Positions 1-9,307 of a stretch of DNA of 64,000 bases are shown here, one piece after another; within the stretch, counting starts at the first letter, position 1; each line of letters starts with the position of its first letter. The position numbers and the translations under genes were made by a program. Source of the DNA: Micromonospora pisi (GTDB lineage Bacteria > Actinomycetota > Actinomycetes > Mycobacteriales > Micromonosporaceae); the NCBI RefSeq assembly GCF_003633685.1, contig NZ_RBKT01000001.1, positions 5,952,001 to 6,016,000 of the forward strand, written 5' to 3'. The notes under the pieces were generated by a model, which made no database searches, had not been told where the DNA came from, and saw only the letters and a program-made list of their open reading frames with translations.

Positions 1-866
1 TGAACGTACGGCGGACCCTGCCGCAGCGCGCCAGGTCGCTCATCGGCGCCTGGTGCTTCGTCGACCACTACGGCCCGGACCAGGTGGAGAGCACCGGCGG
101 CATGGTGGTCAACGGTCACCCGCACACCGGTCTACAGACCGTGAGCTGGCTCTTCGACGGAGAGATCGAGCACCGGGACACGGTCGGCTCGGTCCGGACC
201 GTCCGCCCCGGCGAGGTGAACCTGATGACCGCCGGTCGCGGCATCGCCCACTCGGAGATCTCGACCCCTGACACCACGGTCCTACGGGGTGCGCAGCTCT
301 GGATCGCGCTGCCGGACGGCGAGCGCCACACCGCGCCCCGCTTCGAGCACTACGCCCCGGAACCGTTCCGGATCGAAGGGGCCCGGGTGAGCGTCTTCAT
401 CGGCACCCTGATGGGCGCGACCTCGCCGGTGCGTACGGCAACCCGACTGGTCGGAGCGGAGGTGCGGCTGGAACCGGCGGCCACCGTGACGATCGAGGTG
501 GACCCCACGTTCGAGCACGGCATCCTGGTCGACGACGGCCGGATCACCGTCGCCGGTGCCGGCGTCGGCCAGTCGGAACTGCTCTTCGTCCCGCTCGGGC
601 CGCGTACGCTGACCATCACCGCAGGGCAGGGACCGGCCCGCATCCTGCTGCTCGGCGGAGAACCGCTGGGCGAGCGGATCATCATGTGGTGGAACTTCAT
701 CGGGCGTACGCACGAGGAGATCGTCGAGTACCGGGATCGGTGGCAGGCGCAGGCATTCGGTGGCGGTGACGGCGGTGGCTCGCCGTACGGCACACTGCCC
801 GAGGACTGGCAGCACCTCATTCCCGCCCCGCCGCTGCCGAACGGCCGACTGAAACTGCGCTCCTGA
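1..866 (+). CDS. Pirin family protein (5' end outside window)
   Basis: The reading frame is open from base 3, so the N-terminus lies upstream of the window; 287 residues are visible. It is a bicupin of the pirin family. The metal-site motifs of pirins are present: HPHTG early in the N-terminal cupin (the HxH pair) and GIAHSE about 45 residues later (the His and Glu ligands). The C-terminal cupin ends with the family's GGEPLGERI stretch and the WWNFIG segment. Pirins bind Fe(II) and some have quercetin 2,3-dioxygenase activity; the substrate here cannot be told. It reads toward a small acetyltransferase gene 41 bases downstream. Family call is firm, function is not. Confidence 0.93.
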   Translation, partial: NVRRTLPQRARSLIGAWCFVDHYGPDQVESTGGMVVNGHPHTGLQTVSWLFDGEIEHRDTVGSVRTVRPGEVNLMTAGRGIAHSEISTPDTTVLRGAQLWIALPDGERHTAPRFEHYAPEPFRIEGARVSVFIGTLMGATSPVRTATRLVGAEVRLEPAATVTIEVDPTFEHGILVDDGRITVAGAGVGQSELLFVPLGPRTLTITAGQGPARILLLGGEPLGERIIMWWNFIGRTHEEIVEYRDRWQAQAFGGGDGGGSPYGTLPEDWQHLIPAPPLPNGRLKLRS

Positions 867-907
867 ACCGGTTGGCCCCGTACCTCACAGTTGGAGACGA
901 GACTGTC

Positions 908-1255
908 ATGACGAACCCTTCCGCGACGGACTCGTCCGCCGACCCGATCGTCGAGCTGGACGCGCGGCGCCACCGGTACACCATCACGGTCGCGAGTCAG
1001 GTCGCCGGATTCACCCAGTTCTTCGACCACGACCGGCAGCGTGTCTTCTTCCACACGGAGATCGGCAAGGAGTACGGCGGCCACGGGCTCGGCACCCGGC
1101 TCGTCGCCGAAGCGCTCGACGACGTACGGGCGGCCGGTCTGCGGGTCGTCCCGATCTGCCCGTTCGTGAAGTCGTACCTGGACCGCCACCCCGAGTACGG
1201 CGACCTGGTCGACCCGGTCACCCCCGACCTGCTCGCCCGCGTGAGCGGCGCGTAG
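908..1255 (+). CDS. Small GNAT-like N-acetyltransferase (YjdJ/PF14542 type)
   Basis: A protein of 115 residues, the short single-domain GNAT type. The acetyl-CoA pyrophosphate loop is seen as GGHGLGTRLV, followed by the family's typical CPFVKSYLDRHPEY near the C-terminus. I chose ATG 908 rather than the in-frame TTG at 872 because a GGAG sits at 893-896, a usable Shine-Dalgarno distance. The gene follows the pirin gene on the same strand and may be co-transcribed with it. The substrate of this subfamily is not established. It converges with the minus-strand lyase gene that ends at 1302. Confidence 0.88.
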   Translation: MTNPSATDSSADPIVELDARRHRYTITVASQVAGFTQFFDHDRQRVFFHTEIGKEYGGHGLGTRLVAEALDDVRAAGLRVVPICPFVKSYLDRHPEYGDLVDPVTPDLLARVSGA

Positions 1256-1301
1256 CCAGGTAGGCGACAGCCGTTCGCGGCCCCGCCGCGCGGGTCGGTG
1301 G

Positions 1302-2387
1302 TCAGCCCCGTGCCGCCCGCTGGAGCAGTTCCCGGAGCAGGTCGACGACCTCGTCCGGGGTGAACTCCATCGCGTTCTCGGCCACGCTGATCTCGAAGCT
1401 GCACCGGGTCGGGTCCGGGGCCGAGCGGATCCGGGCGAAGAGCTGGGTTCCGGTCTCGGCCAGCAGCGCGGCGCCGGCCCGCTCGACCGCCGCCGGGCCG
1501 GCCGGCAGGTGCACGTGGAAGAGCGGGGTCTGCGGCGGGTTCGGCCAGGCCAGCGCCGTCCCGTCGGCGTTGATCGCGGTCGCGAGCGCGATCGCGTGGT
1601 CGCGGTAGGCCGGCATTCGGGGCAGTAGTTCGTCAAGTCCGGCGAGCGCCGCCAGGGCGAGTGGCCACGCGTCGTGGATCGCGCCGCCGAGGCGGCTCCG
1701 CCACACCCGGGCCGTGTCGATGGTCGCGGTGTCGGCGGCGAGGACAGCCCCGCGTACGCCATGAAGCGCCTTGTAGAGCGAGACGTAGACCGTGTCGAAG
1801 AGGCCGGCGATCTCGTCGAACGGGCGGCGGTAGTACGTCTGCGCCTCCCAGATCCGGGCGCCGTCCAGGTGTGCCGCCGCCCCGTTCGCGCGTACGGCGG
1901 CGACCTGCTCGCGCAGATCGTCCCACTCGGGCAACTGGCCGCCGATGTCGCGCTGCGGCAGTTCCCACACCACGGCGGCGAGCGGCTCGCCGACCTCGGC
2001 GAGATCCGCACCGGTCATCAGCCGGTGGCGGTCGCCGGCCGGGTGGAACCGCAGCCCGTGCACCACCTGGTAGCCCCGGGCCTCCCAGACGTCCAGGTGG
2101 GTCTGCGGGTGCGCGGCGAAAGCGAGCCGGTTGCGCCGTTCCGCGTGGATCCGGAGCGCCACCTGCTGCGCCATCGTCCCGGTCGGGAAGAAGAGCGCCG
2201 ATTCCGTGCCCAACAGGGTGGCGAGGCGCCGTTCGAGTTGCGCCACCGGACCGTCCGGGCCGCCCGGGGGAGTGTCGGAGTCGACCCGGTCGAGCAGCGC
2301 CCGCAGCACCGCCTGGGGCGTCCGCCGGACCGGCGCGTGTGCGAACAGGGAGCGTCGGATCGGGGGCGGTGCGGCGGACGCGGTCAT
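1302..2387 (-). CDS. Threonine aldolase/beta-eliminating lyase family PLP enzyme
   Basis: A protein of 361 residues with the fold-type I layout of low-specificity L-threonine aldolases, which split L-threonine or L-allo-threonine to glycine and acetaldehyde using pyridoxal phosphate. Visible features: the early ESALFFPTGTMAQQVAL segment typical of the family, HLDGARIWEA (the Asp that pairs with the PLP pyridine nitrogen), and SLYKALHGVRG, where the lysine is the likely Schiff-base residue. Start chosen at 2387: no Shine-Dalgarno is visible, but CATGCT lies 7 nt upstream, fitting a leaderless gene; further in-frame starts exist at 2399 and 2423. It diverges from the GNAT gene at 2477. Threonine aldolase is the best fit, but related aminotransferase-fold lyases are possible. 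Confidence 0.85.
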   Translation of the reverse strand: MTASAAPPPIRRSLFAHAPVRRTPQAVLRALLDRVDSDTPPGGPDGPVAQLERRLATLLGTESALFFPTGTMAQQVALRIHAERRNRLAFAAHPQTHLDVWEARGYQVVHGLRFHPAGDRHRLMTGADLAEVGEPLAAVVWELPQRDIGGQLPEWDDLREQVAAVRANGAAAHLDGARIWEAQTYYRRPFDEIAGLFDTVYVSLYKALHGVRGAVLAADTATIDTARVWRSRLGGAIHDAWPLALAALAGLDELLPRMPAYRDHAIALATAINADGTALAWPNPPQTPLFHVHLPAGPAAVERAGAALLAETGTQLFARIRSAPDPTRCSFEISVAENAMEFTPDEVVDLLRELLQRAARG

Positions 2388-2476
2388 GAGTCGAAGCATG
2401 CTCGGGGTGCCAACGTCTGGCAACGTCCACTATGGCTATCGACCTGGGGTCCGGTGCCCGACCGAGGAGGAGATCG

Positions 2477-3109
2477 ATGTCCGACAGCCTGATCGTACGA
2501 CCGGCCGGCGTGGACGACGCGGCCGTGATCGCGGCGGCGCTGGCTCAGGCCAGCCTGGACGAGGCGGTGGTCAGTTGGGTGGTGCCGGACGAGCGGGCTC
2601 GTCGGGACCGGCTCAGCTCCGACGACGGGACCACGATCGAGTGGATCAGGGGCGCCATCTCCGGCAGCACGGTCCTGGTCGCCGGCACCGAGGAGACGAG
2701 CGTCGCCGGGCTGTCGGTATGGGAGTTCGACGACGGCAGCAGTGTTCCGCCGGAGGTCGGCTCGGCGGAGCTGACCGCCTTCTTCACCCAGGCGTACGGC
2801 GAGTACGCGCCGCGTATGGCGCTCGTGCACGAGTTGACCCAGCGGCGCCACCCACGCGGGGAGCCGCACTGGTACCTGCAACAGATGGTGGTCGTACCGG
2901 AGTGCCGTGGCCGGGGGCTCGGTGGGGCGATGCTCGGTTACCAGTTGGCCCGAGCCGACGCCGACCGGGTCGCGGCCTACCTGGAGGCCAGTTCGCCACG
3001 GAACCGGGCACTCTACGAACGGTACGGGTTCCGTCCCCTCGGCGACCCGATCGACCTGCCCGACGACGGGCCGGGCGTCCAGCCGATGTGGCGCCCGGTC
3101 ACCGGCTGA
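2477..3109 (+). CDS. GNAT family N-acetyltransferase
   Basis: 210 residues. The C-terminal half has the GNAT core: a beta-4 segment reading YLQQMVVVPECRGRGLGGAM, containing the Q/RxxGxG/A acetyl-CoA loop (RGRGLG), and the closing NRALYERYGF with the helix-5 tyrosine region. Start ATG 2477 is supported by a purine-rich GAGGAGGAG just upstream (2464-2472); the longer frame from 2432 has no such signal. It transcribes away from the aldolase-like gene and ends 1 base before the stop of the converging acyltransferase gene. Substrate unknown. Confidence 0.88.
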   Translation: MSDSLIVRPAGVDDAAVIAAALAQASLDEAVVSWVVPDERARRDRLSSDDGTTIEWIRGAISGSTVLVAGTEETSVAGLSVWEFDDGSSVPPEVGSAELTAFFTQAYGEYAPRMALVHELTQRRHPRGEPHWYLQQMVVVPECRGRGLGGAMLGYQLARADADRVAAYLEASSPRNRALYERYGFRPLGDPIDLPDDGPGVQPMWRPVTG

Positions 3110-3110
3110 C

Positions 3111-4295
3111 CTACGTGACCCGCTCCGGATCCCGGGCGGCGTCGGCCTCCCGGGCGGTACGGTCACCGGCGCTGGTCTGACGCGGTATCCGCACTGCTGC
3201 CATGCTGTGCGGGCGGCGGCGCCGGGGCGAGAGCAGTCGCATCATCGGTGTCTCGACGAAGTGGAACAGCAGTCCGGCCAGGAGGAGGTTGAGCAGCAGG
3301 AACCCGACGGCGGCGGCCGGGCCCTGCCAGCCCGGGAAACCGTTCAGATGGTTCGTGGCCCGCAGCACGCTGGTCACCACGAACACGTGCACCAGGTAGT
3401 AGGCGAACGAGACCTCGCCGAGCCAGCGCATCGGCCGGGAGCGCCACGGCGACCAGGTCCCCCGGACGTCCGCGTCCGCCGCCGCCGCGATCACCAGTAC
3501 GTAGACGGCGGCGAGCAGCGTCGTCCAGAGTTCCGCGCGGATCCACTGGCTGGCCGCCACCCACGTCACCACGAAGATCACACTGGCGATCTTCAGGTTG
3601 GGGCCGCGCCACCGGCCGCGCACCATCAGTTCGGCCGCAGCCACGCCCATCCAGAACTCCAGCGAGCGCACCAGCGGGAACACCTGGGTGAACCACCAGC
3701 GGTCCGGCTCCGGCACCAGCAGCTGCCCCGGCCACATGGCGAGGATCAGCAGCGGCATCGCGACCACGATCGCGACCAGGGCCCACGGGCGTAGCCGGCG
3801 GATGAGCGGCAGCACCAGGGGCAGGCAGAGGTAGAAGAAGAGCTCGCAGGAGAGCGACCAGCTGACCGTGTTGACGCTGTAGAACCATCCCGGTGTCGGG
3901 TTCCACGCCTGCACCAGGAAGAGGTTGGTCAGCGCCACCTTGAGGTTGAACGGGTCCGCGAAGTAGATCCCGAGCAGGAGCACCGCCGCCCACAGCACCA
4001 CGTGGTTGGGGAAGATCTTCGCGATCCGGCGCCGCCAGAACGCCAGCGGTGTGTCGCCCGGACGGGCCGACCAGACCAGCACGAAGCCGCTGAGGATGAA
4101 GAAGAACTGCACCCCGGAGAGGCCGAGGGTGAACAGCTTGCCGACCACCGCCTGGTAGTCGGGCTCGGCGATGATCCGCATGGTGCCGACGTGGAAACCG
4201 AAAACCAGCATCGCGGCGACCCAGCGCAGGCCGGTCAACGACGGCAGCTTGCTGCGGGACTGGCCAGCGGTGGTGGGCGTGAGGGTGGTCGTCAT
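3111..4295 (-). CDS. Acyltransferase 3 family membrane protein (OafA/YrhL type)
   Basis: 394 residues, about ten hydrophobic segments. The N-terminus reads LPSLTGLRWVAAMLVFGFH, the hallmark of the acyltransferase 3 family, whose catalytic histidine lies on the cytoplasmic side near this site. A second family mark, FFFILSGFVLVWSAR, follows. Members O-acetylate or O-acylate surface glycans, lipids or natural products. ATG 4295 is preceded on the minus strand by GGAGG at the right distance; the upstream in-frame extension to 4466 would overlap the start of the divergent phosphodiesterase promoter. The short cytoplasmic tail is Arg-rich. No glycan cluster is adjacent, so the acceptor is unknown. 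Confidence 0.92.
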   Translation of the reverse strand: MTTTLTPTTAGQSRSKLPSLTGLRWVAAMLVFGFHVGTMRIIAEPDYQAVVGKLFTLGLSGVQFFFILSGFVLVWSARPGDTPLAFWRRRIAKIFPNHVVLWAAVLLLGIYFADPFNLKVALTNLFLVQAWNPTPGWFYSVNTVSWSLSCELFFYLCLPLVLPLIRRLRPWALVAIVVAMPLLILAMWPGQLLVPEPDRWWFTQVFPLVRSLEFWMGVAAAELMVRGRWRGPNLKIASVIFVVTWVAASQWIRAELWTTLLAAVYVLVIAAAADADVRGTWSPWRSRPMRWLGEVSFAYYLVHVFVVTSVLRATNHLNGFPGWQGPAAAVGFLLLNLLLAGLLFHFVETPMMRLLSPRRRRPHSMAAVRIPRQTSAGDRTAREADAARDPERVT

Positions 4296-4468
4296 GACCT
4301 CCGGCACTCTAGTCGGTGGTCCGGGGAGCACCACCGCTGCCGTTGGCATTCGGGAATGATCCGCCCGCTTCGGCTGGTCCGGGCGGGATGAGCCGTACAT
4401 CCCTGATTTCCGTACCGGTAACTGGTTTCCGCCCGGCTGTTCCCCGCTCGGACCTAACGTCCCCAATC

Positions 4469-5914
4469 ATGGTCTTCACTCGATTCGGCGCCGGACGCGC
4501 CCGTGCCACCACCCCGGGCCGGGCCGTCGTCGGACTGCTGGCCCTGACCGCGACGGTCGGCACCCTCACCGCCGTCGATGCCACCACACCCGCCGCCGCG
4601 GCACCGGGCAGCGTGATCGTCTCGGCGAACTTCGACACCGGCGGCCTGCCCGCCGGCTGGCGGGCCGTCGACGGCAGCTGGACGGTCAAGAACGGCCGGC
4701 TGTACGGGGCCGCCGCCAGCGGCTCCAACAAGATCACCTTCGGTCGGCACCTGAACGACTTCCGGTTCGAGGCGACCGTCCGGTTCGAGTCCGTCACCGA
4801 GGCGACCCGCTGGACCGCGCTCGGGCTCGACGTACCCGCCGCCGGCACCCCGCCCTGGTGGATCGCCACCCTGCGCAGCGGCAGCACCGCTTCGAACGGG
4901 ATCGAGTTCGCCCAGCTCACCACCGCCAACAGCTGGAACGTGACGAACACCGCCGCGGCCCCGTCGGCCGCCGGCACCGGTCGCGACGTCAGCATCGCCG
5001 CCGAGGTGCACGGCATCAACGCGCGGTGGTTCTTCGCGGGCCGGGAGGTGCTGCGTACCAGCAGCCTGCAGCGTTCGACCGGTGGGACGCAGGCCCTGAT
5101 CGTCAACGGGGCCACGGTCTCGTTCGACAACGTCAAGGTCACCGAGCTGGCGCCGAGCCCGTACATCCGGCCGGTCGGCGCACCGCTCACCGTCATCGCC
5201 CACCGGGGCGCCTCCGCCGTCGCGCCGGAGAACACCCTCGTCGCGCAGGACATCGCGCGGAGCAACGGCGCCGACTGGATCGAGAACGACGTTCAGCCGA
5301 GCAAGGACGGCGTGCCGTTCGTGCTGCACGACAGCACGGTCGACCGGACCACCAACGGCACCGGTGCGATCCGTAACCTCACCTCGACCCAGCTCAAGCA
5401 GCTCGACGCGGGTTCGTGGTTCGGCCCCGCGTTCGTCGGCGTACGCATCCCGACGCTCGCCGAGCAACTGGCCGACCTGCGTACCCGGGGCGGCAGGCTG
5501 CTCCTGGAGATCAAGGGCGCGCACACCAAGGCCGAGGTTGGCAGGATCATCGACATCGTCCGGGCGGAGCAGATGACCGGCCGGGTCTTCATCCAGAGCT
5601 TCGAGACGAACGCGCTCAAGTACAGCTACGAACTGGCTCCGGAGATCCCGCTCGGTCTGCTGCGCAGCACCCTCGACGCCGACCCGGTCGCGGTCGCCCG
5701 GCAGTACCACCTGACCGCGTACAACCCGGCGGTGGCCGCGCTGACCGCCCGACCGGCGGTCATCGCCAGCCTGCACACCGCCGGGGTGGCGCTGATGGTC
5801 TGGACGGTCGACTCCGCGAGCCAGTGGCAGCAGCTCAAGACGCTCGGGGTTGACGGCGTCATCACCAACCGCTCCCCGGAACTCGTCGACTGGAACGCCG
5901 CGAACCTCGGCTGA
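4469..5914 (+). CDS. Secreted glycerophosphodiester phosphodiesterase with N-terminal LamG-like domain
   Basis: 481 residues. An N-terminal signal peptide (basic RFGAGRARATTPGR, hydrophobic core, AAAAP cleavage region near residue 42) is followed by a beta-rich concanavalin/LamG-like domain (about 45-235), then a GDPD domain (about 240-481). The GDPD marks are clear: VIAHRGAS and PENT (catalytic His and substrate loop), ENDVQ, FVLHD with the second catalytic His, and WTVDS near the end. It hydrolyses glycerophosphodiesters to glycerol 3-phosphate outside the membrane. Start ATG 4469 lacks a Shine-Dalgarno, but TAACGT at 4455-4460 lies 8 nt upstream, consistent with a leaderless mRNA. The added LamG-like domain may bind a wall or extracellular polymer. 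Confidence 0.92.
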   Translation: MVFTRFGAGRARATTPGRAVVGLLALTATVGTLTAVDATTPAAAAPGSVIVSANFDTGGLPAGWRAVDGSWTVKNGRLYGAAASGSNKITFGRHLNDFRFEATVRFESVTEATRWTALGLDVPAAGTPPWWIATLRSGSTASNGIEFAQLTTANSWNVTNTAAAPSAAGTGRDVSIAAEVHGINARWFFAGREVLRTSSLQRSTGGTQALIVNGATVSFDNVKVTELAPSPYIRPVGAPLTVIAHRGASAVAPENTLVAQDIARSNGADWIENDVQPSKDGVPFVLHDSTVDRTTNGTGAIRNLTSTQLKQLDAGSWFGPAFVGVRIPTLAEQLADLRTRGGRLLLEIKGAHTKAEVGRIIDIVRAEQMTGRVFIQSFETNALKYSYELAPEIPLGLLRSTLDADPVAVARQYHLTAYNPAVAALTARPAVIASLHTAGVALMVWTVDSASQWQQLKTLGVDGVITNRSPELVDWNAANLG

Positions 5915-5929
5915 CCGACGGAAAGGGAC

Positions 5930-5962
5930 CGGGCCGGCCGGTGCGGGAACCCGGCCGGCCCG
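5930..5962. terminator. Hairpin between convergent genes
   Basis: A perfect 12-bp GC-only inverted repeat (arms 5930-5941 and 5951-5962, 9-nt loop) lies between the convergent GDPD and yraN genes, 16 bases from each stop. There is no T tract on either side, as is common for actinobacterial termination hairpins. It could serve both directions. Confidence 0.6.
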
Positions 5963-5977
5963 CGCGGCAGCGGCGGC

Positions 5978-6337
5978 CTAGAACGCGGCCCTGAGGTGCT
6001 CGACCCGGGCGGCGCCGCGCGCTGGCGCGAACACCGAGACCACGTCGAAGCGCACCTCGTCCGGGTGGGCAGGGTGCTGGTCCAGCCACTGCGCCGCCAG
6101 CCGCCGCAACCGGCGCGCCTTGGCCGGCACCACCGCCTCGGCCGGTGGACCGAAGGCGACGCCGCGTCTGGTCTTCACCTCGCAGAAGACGAGCACCGCC
6201 CCGTCCCAGGCGACGATGTCGATCTCCCCCGAGGGGCCGCGCCAGTTCCGGTCCACCACCCGCAGCCCGGCCGCCAGCAGGTGCCGTACGGCACACCGCT
6301 CGCCGTACGCGCCGACCGCCTTCCGTTCTCTCGTCAT
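5978..6337 (-). CDS. yraN: UPF0102 family endonuclease-like protein YraN
   Basis: 119 residues, the usual size for UPF0102. It has the restriction-endonuclease-like core: GAYGERCAVRHLLAAG, then RNWRGPSGEIDIVAWD and FCEVKTRRG, giving the E...GEIDxx...ExK set of the PD-(D/E)XK superfamily. Start ATG 6337 begins exactly at the conserved block; the upstream in-frame extension to 6583 is Arg-rich and unlike the family. In other actinobacteria this gene is near rpsB-region or competence genes; here it follows DUF2332 on the same strand after a 137-bp gap. Role probably DNA processing, but not established. Confidence 0.92.
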   Translation of the reverse strand: MTRERKAVGAYGERCAVRHLLAAGLRVVDRNWRGPSGEIDIVAWDGAVLVFCEVKTRRGVAFGPPAEAVVPAKARRLRRLAAQWLDQHPAHPDEVRFDVVSVFAPARGAARVEHLRAAF

Positions 6338-6474
6338 GCGATCGAGGGTGGCCGGACGGGTGCGCGGGGGCCGCCCGTGACGGCGGGGGTGTGGACGACG
6401 GGGCCGCCTGTGGACAGTCGGACGATCAAGCCGGGGTCGTGTTATGGCGAGCCGGACCGCTCCGAGTGTCGCCG

Positions 6475-7626
6475 TTACGCCGGGGGAGGCGCGTAGGCGT
6501 ACCGGGCGGGGTTCCATTCCAGCCAGCTGCCGTGCCCGTCGGTGCGGCCCAGCACCTCGACGTCGGCCCGACCACCGCGCCACGAGACGACGGTGAGCAG
6601 CGCGGCGCCGATCACGCCCGGCGGCGCGGCAGCGGTCGGCCGGCCGTCCAGGAAGAGTTCGGCGCCGGCCGCCGACGCCTCGCTGAGCACCACGGTCAGG
6701 TCGCGCGTGGCGCCGACCTCGGCGAGCACCGCGGTCAGCCGGCGACGGTCGGCCCGGTCGAGGTACGTCAGCGCCATCGAGGCGAAGACCACCGGCACCG
6801 CCCCCGGGTCGACCTCGGCGAGCAGCGCCGGCAACGTACGCACCATGTCACCGGCGACCAGGCGGGGCCGGACCCGGGCCACCTCGGCGAGCGCCGCCTC
6901 CAACCGGGTCAACCGCTCGGTCTGCTCCGGCCAGATGCAGGCCCGCAACCAGTCGGTCGCGGCCGGGTCGGCGGCGTCGATCGGGGAGAGGTCGATGCCG
7001 ACCCGGTCGGCCACGGTCAGCTCGGCGGCGGCCGGCGCGGGCCAGCCCGGACCCCGCAACCGCACCGTCATGGTCAGCTCCTCCGCCGCCCCGGCCGGTC
7101 CGTACGTCTCGGTCCGGCCGTCCGGCCCGACGTACCGGCAGGCGTACCGGTCGGCGATCAGCAGCAGCCCGGCGCTGGTGCCGAGTTCGACCAGGTGCAG
7201 CGGGCGCCCCTGCGCGTACCCGGCGGCCCGGCCGAAACCGGTCCGGAGTCCGGCGGCCCGCCGGGCCTCGTTGGTCTGGGTGGTACGGGTCGCGCAGAGT
7301 TCGGTCAGTTCGGCGCGGTAGCCGGTGGCCAGGTCGGTCAGCGCGGTGCCCAGACCGTCGTCCAGATCGCGGCTGCCGCCGAGCGTCGGCAGGTACGCGC
7401 CGAGCGGGTGCCCGGCGGCGGTGGTGCGGAGCAGGTACTGCACGGCGGCGAAGTAGAGGATCGCGCGGCGCTGGCCGGGTGCGGCGGCGAGCAGCGGCCC
7501 GGAGAGGTCCGGTCGTTCGGCGAGAAGCTCGGAGAGGTACTCGTACCGGGGTGAGACGCCACGGAACTCCTGCCGTGCGAACTGGCGGAACATCTCCGCG
7601 AGCGCGTACCTCTCGGTGACCGTCAT
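6475..7626 (-). CDS. DUF2332 family protein
   Basis: 383 residues. The sequence matches the DUF2332 pattern as I know it: N-terminal [26 protein letters not shown], then [12 protein letters not shown], a [14 protein letters not shown] stretch resembling a Rossmann/methyltransferase glycine loop, and a C-terminal EWNPARYA. The family is common in actinobacteria and of unknown function; the glycine-rich ELGTSAGL segment suggests nucleotide or S-adenosylmethionine binding but this is inference. No ribosome-binding site is obvious at ATG 7626. It diverges from the membrane protein gene at 7833. Confidence 0.85.
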   Translation of the reverse strand: MTVTERYALAEMFRQFARQEFRGVSPRYEYLSELLAERPDLSGPLLAAAPGQRRAILYFAAVQYLLRTTAAGHPLGAYLPTLGGSRDLDDGLGTALTDLATGYRAELTELCATRTTQTNEARRAAGLRTGFGRAAGYAQGRPLHLVELGTSAGLLLIADRYACRYVGPDGRTETYGPAGAAEELTMTVRLRGPGWPAPAAAELTVADRVGIDLSPIDAADPAATDWLRACIWPEQTERLTRLEAALAEVARVRPRLVAGDMVRTLPALLAEVDPGAVPVVFASMALTYLDRADRRRLTAVLAEVGATRDLTVVLSEASAAGAELFLDGRPTAAAPPGVIGAALLTVVSWRGGRADVEVLGRTDGHGSWLEWNPARYAYAPPPA

Positions 7627-7794
7627 ATCGGAGATGGTCCGCCGACCGTTGGCGCGGCGCAGCGACCTCCGTCACGCACCTCTGTCCGCATCCGCTCGGA
7701 ACGGTCGAATCGGATCTTCGCCAGACGGGTGAAATGCGGCTTCGCGGGCGCGAACGCGGAAGCCAGCGACAAGCCGGGCATCAAGGTCAACTGA

Positions 7795-7824
7795 TTGGCG
7801 CTGCCCGGGCGGGTCGCATACGGT
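7795..7824 (+). promoter_or_regulatory. Candidate sigma-70-type promoter
   Basis: TTGGCG (7795-7800), an 18-bp spacer and TACGGT (7819-7824), 8 nt before the GTG at 7833. Spacing and boxes fit a primary-sigma promoter driving a leaderless transcript, and explain why no Shine-Dalgarno precedes this start. Confidence 0.55.
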
Positions 7825-7832
7825 GCCCGTTC

Positions 7833-8957
7833 GTGGACGGACAACGCAACTTCCCCGAGGACCAGGAGCAGCCACGCTGGTACGCCGGCGAGCGCGGATA
7901 TCCCGAGCCGGACTGGCGGGCGACGGACCGGCCCCACCAGCCGGACGGCTACCCCGACGCCGGGTCGCGGGCCGAGCCGCCCGGGGGAACCAGGCATGCC
8001 GCCACCGCCGATCCGACCACCGACCGGTATGCGGTCGAGCCGGACCGCTTCCCCACCGACGCGGACCGCTTCGCGGCCGGGTCCGGTCGCTTCACCGGCG
8101 AGCAGGACCGGTTCCGCGGCGAGTCAGACCGTTTCCGTACGGAACCCGACCGGTTCCGCAACGAGCCGGACCGGTACGCCGGCACCGAGCGCTACACCGA
8201 GCCGTTGGACCTGCGCCGCGACCCGCTCGACGCGATCCGGGTCCGGCCGGGCGGCGGCCGTGATCCGGAGGACCGGGGCGGCGATCCGGGCGACGGCGGC
8301 CGGTCCGGATCAGACGGCGTACGGACCGACGCCACCGGGCGGTTGGCGCAGGCCCCGGACGAAGGCGAGCGGAGCGCCGACGCGGCCCGGACGATGGCCG
8401 GCGGTGAGCGTTCGCCGCTGGGCGGCTACCCGATCGTGGGCGCGGGCCGCACCGGCGAGGAGGAGGCGGCTCCGGTCGAGGTGGTGGCCGGGCCGCTGCA
8501 GATGCCGACCGGTCCGATCACCATGCTCGGCGCTCCGGCCGGACGTCCCGCACCCGCCGCCGAGCTGCCCTTCGGTGCGGAACCACCCGGCGGCGGCCTG
8601 TACGGCGAGCCGGCCGAGGGCCCGCGTCGCGGCGGCACCGGTCCGGCCGGTGACGGGGTGTACCGGACCCGTCGGCCGGCGGTCGCCCTGCTCTTCGCCG
8701 TGCTGGTGGTGGTCCTGGAGGTCCCGGCACTCCGGATGCTGCTGGACGGCGCGATCGGCGGGCCGGTCTCGCCCAACGGGGTGGTCTCCGGGACATTCCT
8801 CGCGTTCGGGCTGCCGACCTTCGCGGCCGGGCTCTACGCGCTGCTCACCGGGGGAGCGGCCATCGGCGACCCGGGCCGGGTCTGGCTCCGCCCGCCCACC
8901 GCGTACCTCACCATCGGGCTGGTGCTCTTCGTCGCGGCGGCGCTCGGCGCCGGCTGA
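7833..8957 (+). CDS. Membrane protein with long charged repeat-containing N-terminal region
   Basis: 374 residues, not assigned to a named family. The first two thirds are hydrophilic and rich in Asp, Arg, Glu and Gly. Between about residues 69 and 115 a degenerate 7-residue motif repeats with the pattern D-R-F/Y-x-x-E-x ([35 protein letters not shown]). The C-terminal third has three hydrophobic segments (about residues 286-306, 317-340 and 352-373). GTG 7833 is chosen because a promoter with an 8-nt gap to it is visible. Such proteins precede rpsB in related genomes as far as I recall; function unknown. Confidence 0.75.
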   Translation: MDGQRNFPEDQEQPRWYAGERGYPEPDWRATDRPHQPDGYPDAGSRAEPPGGTRHAATADPTTDRYAVEPDRFPTDADRFAAGSGRFTGEQDRFRGESDRFRTEPDRFRNEPDRYAGTERYTEPLDLRRDPLDAIRVRPGGGRDPEDRGGDPGDGGRSGSDGVRTDATGRLAQAPDEGERSADAARTMAGGERSPLGGYPIVGAGRTGEEEAAPVEVVAGPLQMPTGPITMLGAPAGRPAPAAELPFGAEPPGGGLYGEPAEGPRRGGTGPAGDGVYRTRRPAVALLFAVLVVVLEVPALRMLLDGAIGGPVSPNGVVSGTFLAFGLPTFAAGLYALLTGGAAIGDPGRVWLRPPTAYLTIGLVLFVAAALGAG

Positions 8958-9140
8958 GCGGCGACTGGCGCAGCGGCGTCGGCGCGGATCACCGGGGCGG
9001 GGGCGTCGGGTGATCGGCGCCGTGCCGTCCGGTGACGTACCGATCGTCCCGTACGTGAACCCTCGTCCCCGCTGGCGAGCCGGCCGGCTGCCGGGGTTGT
9101 GCGGGGGCGGGGGGCGCGGGGCGTACACTTGGCAACTGGC

Positions 9141-9191
9141 GACCGCCCGTGCGGTCGACCTCGCGCGCCCTTTCCACGGTTGCCCGTGGAA
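9141..9191 (+). promoter_or_regulatory. Structured 5' leader region upstream of rpsB
   Basis: The 350-bp gap 8958-9307 has no gene. It holds two perfect stem-loops in series: arms 9141-9146/9151-9156 (6 bp, loop CCGT) and 9172-9179/9184-9191 (8 bp, loop TTGC). A TACACT box at 9124-9129 lies just upstream and could be a -10 element, although the nearest TTGTGC (9097-9102) is 21 bp away. About 115 nt separate the second hairpin from the rpsB start. A ribosomal-protein leader or antitermination element is possible. Confidence 0.45.
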
Positions 9192-9307
9192 CGGCGGCCC
9201 CCTGGTCCCGATCTTGATTGGGCCCACCATGGCCGGCGATCAGGCGCCAGGACGCCAGGCCGCCAGGCCCGGCGGAACAACCAGGGATATCGAAGGAGCA
9301 CCCCACC

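Noticed and set aside
9097-9129. TTGTGC/TACACT promoter for rpsB
   Set aside because: Spacer of 21 bp and a weak -35; kept only as a possible -10 in the leader entry.
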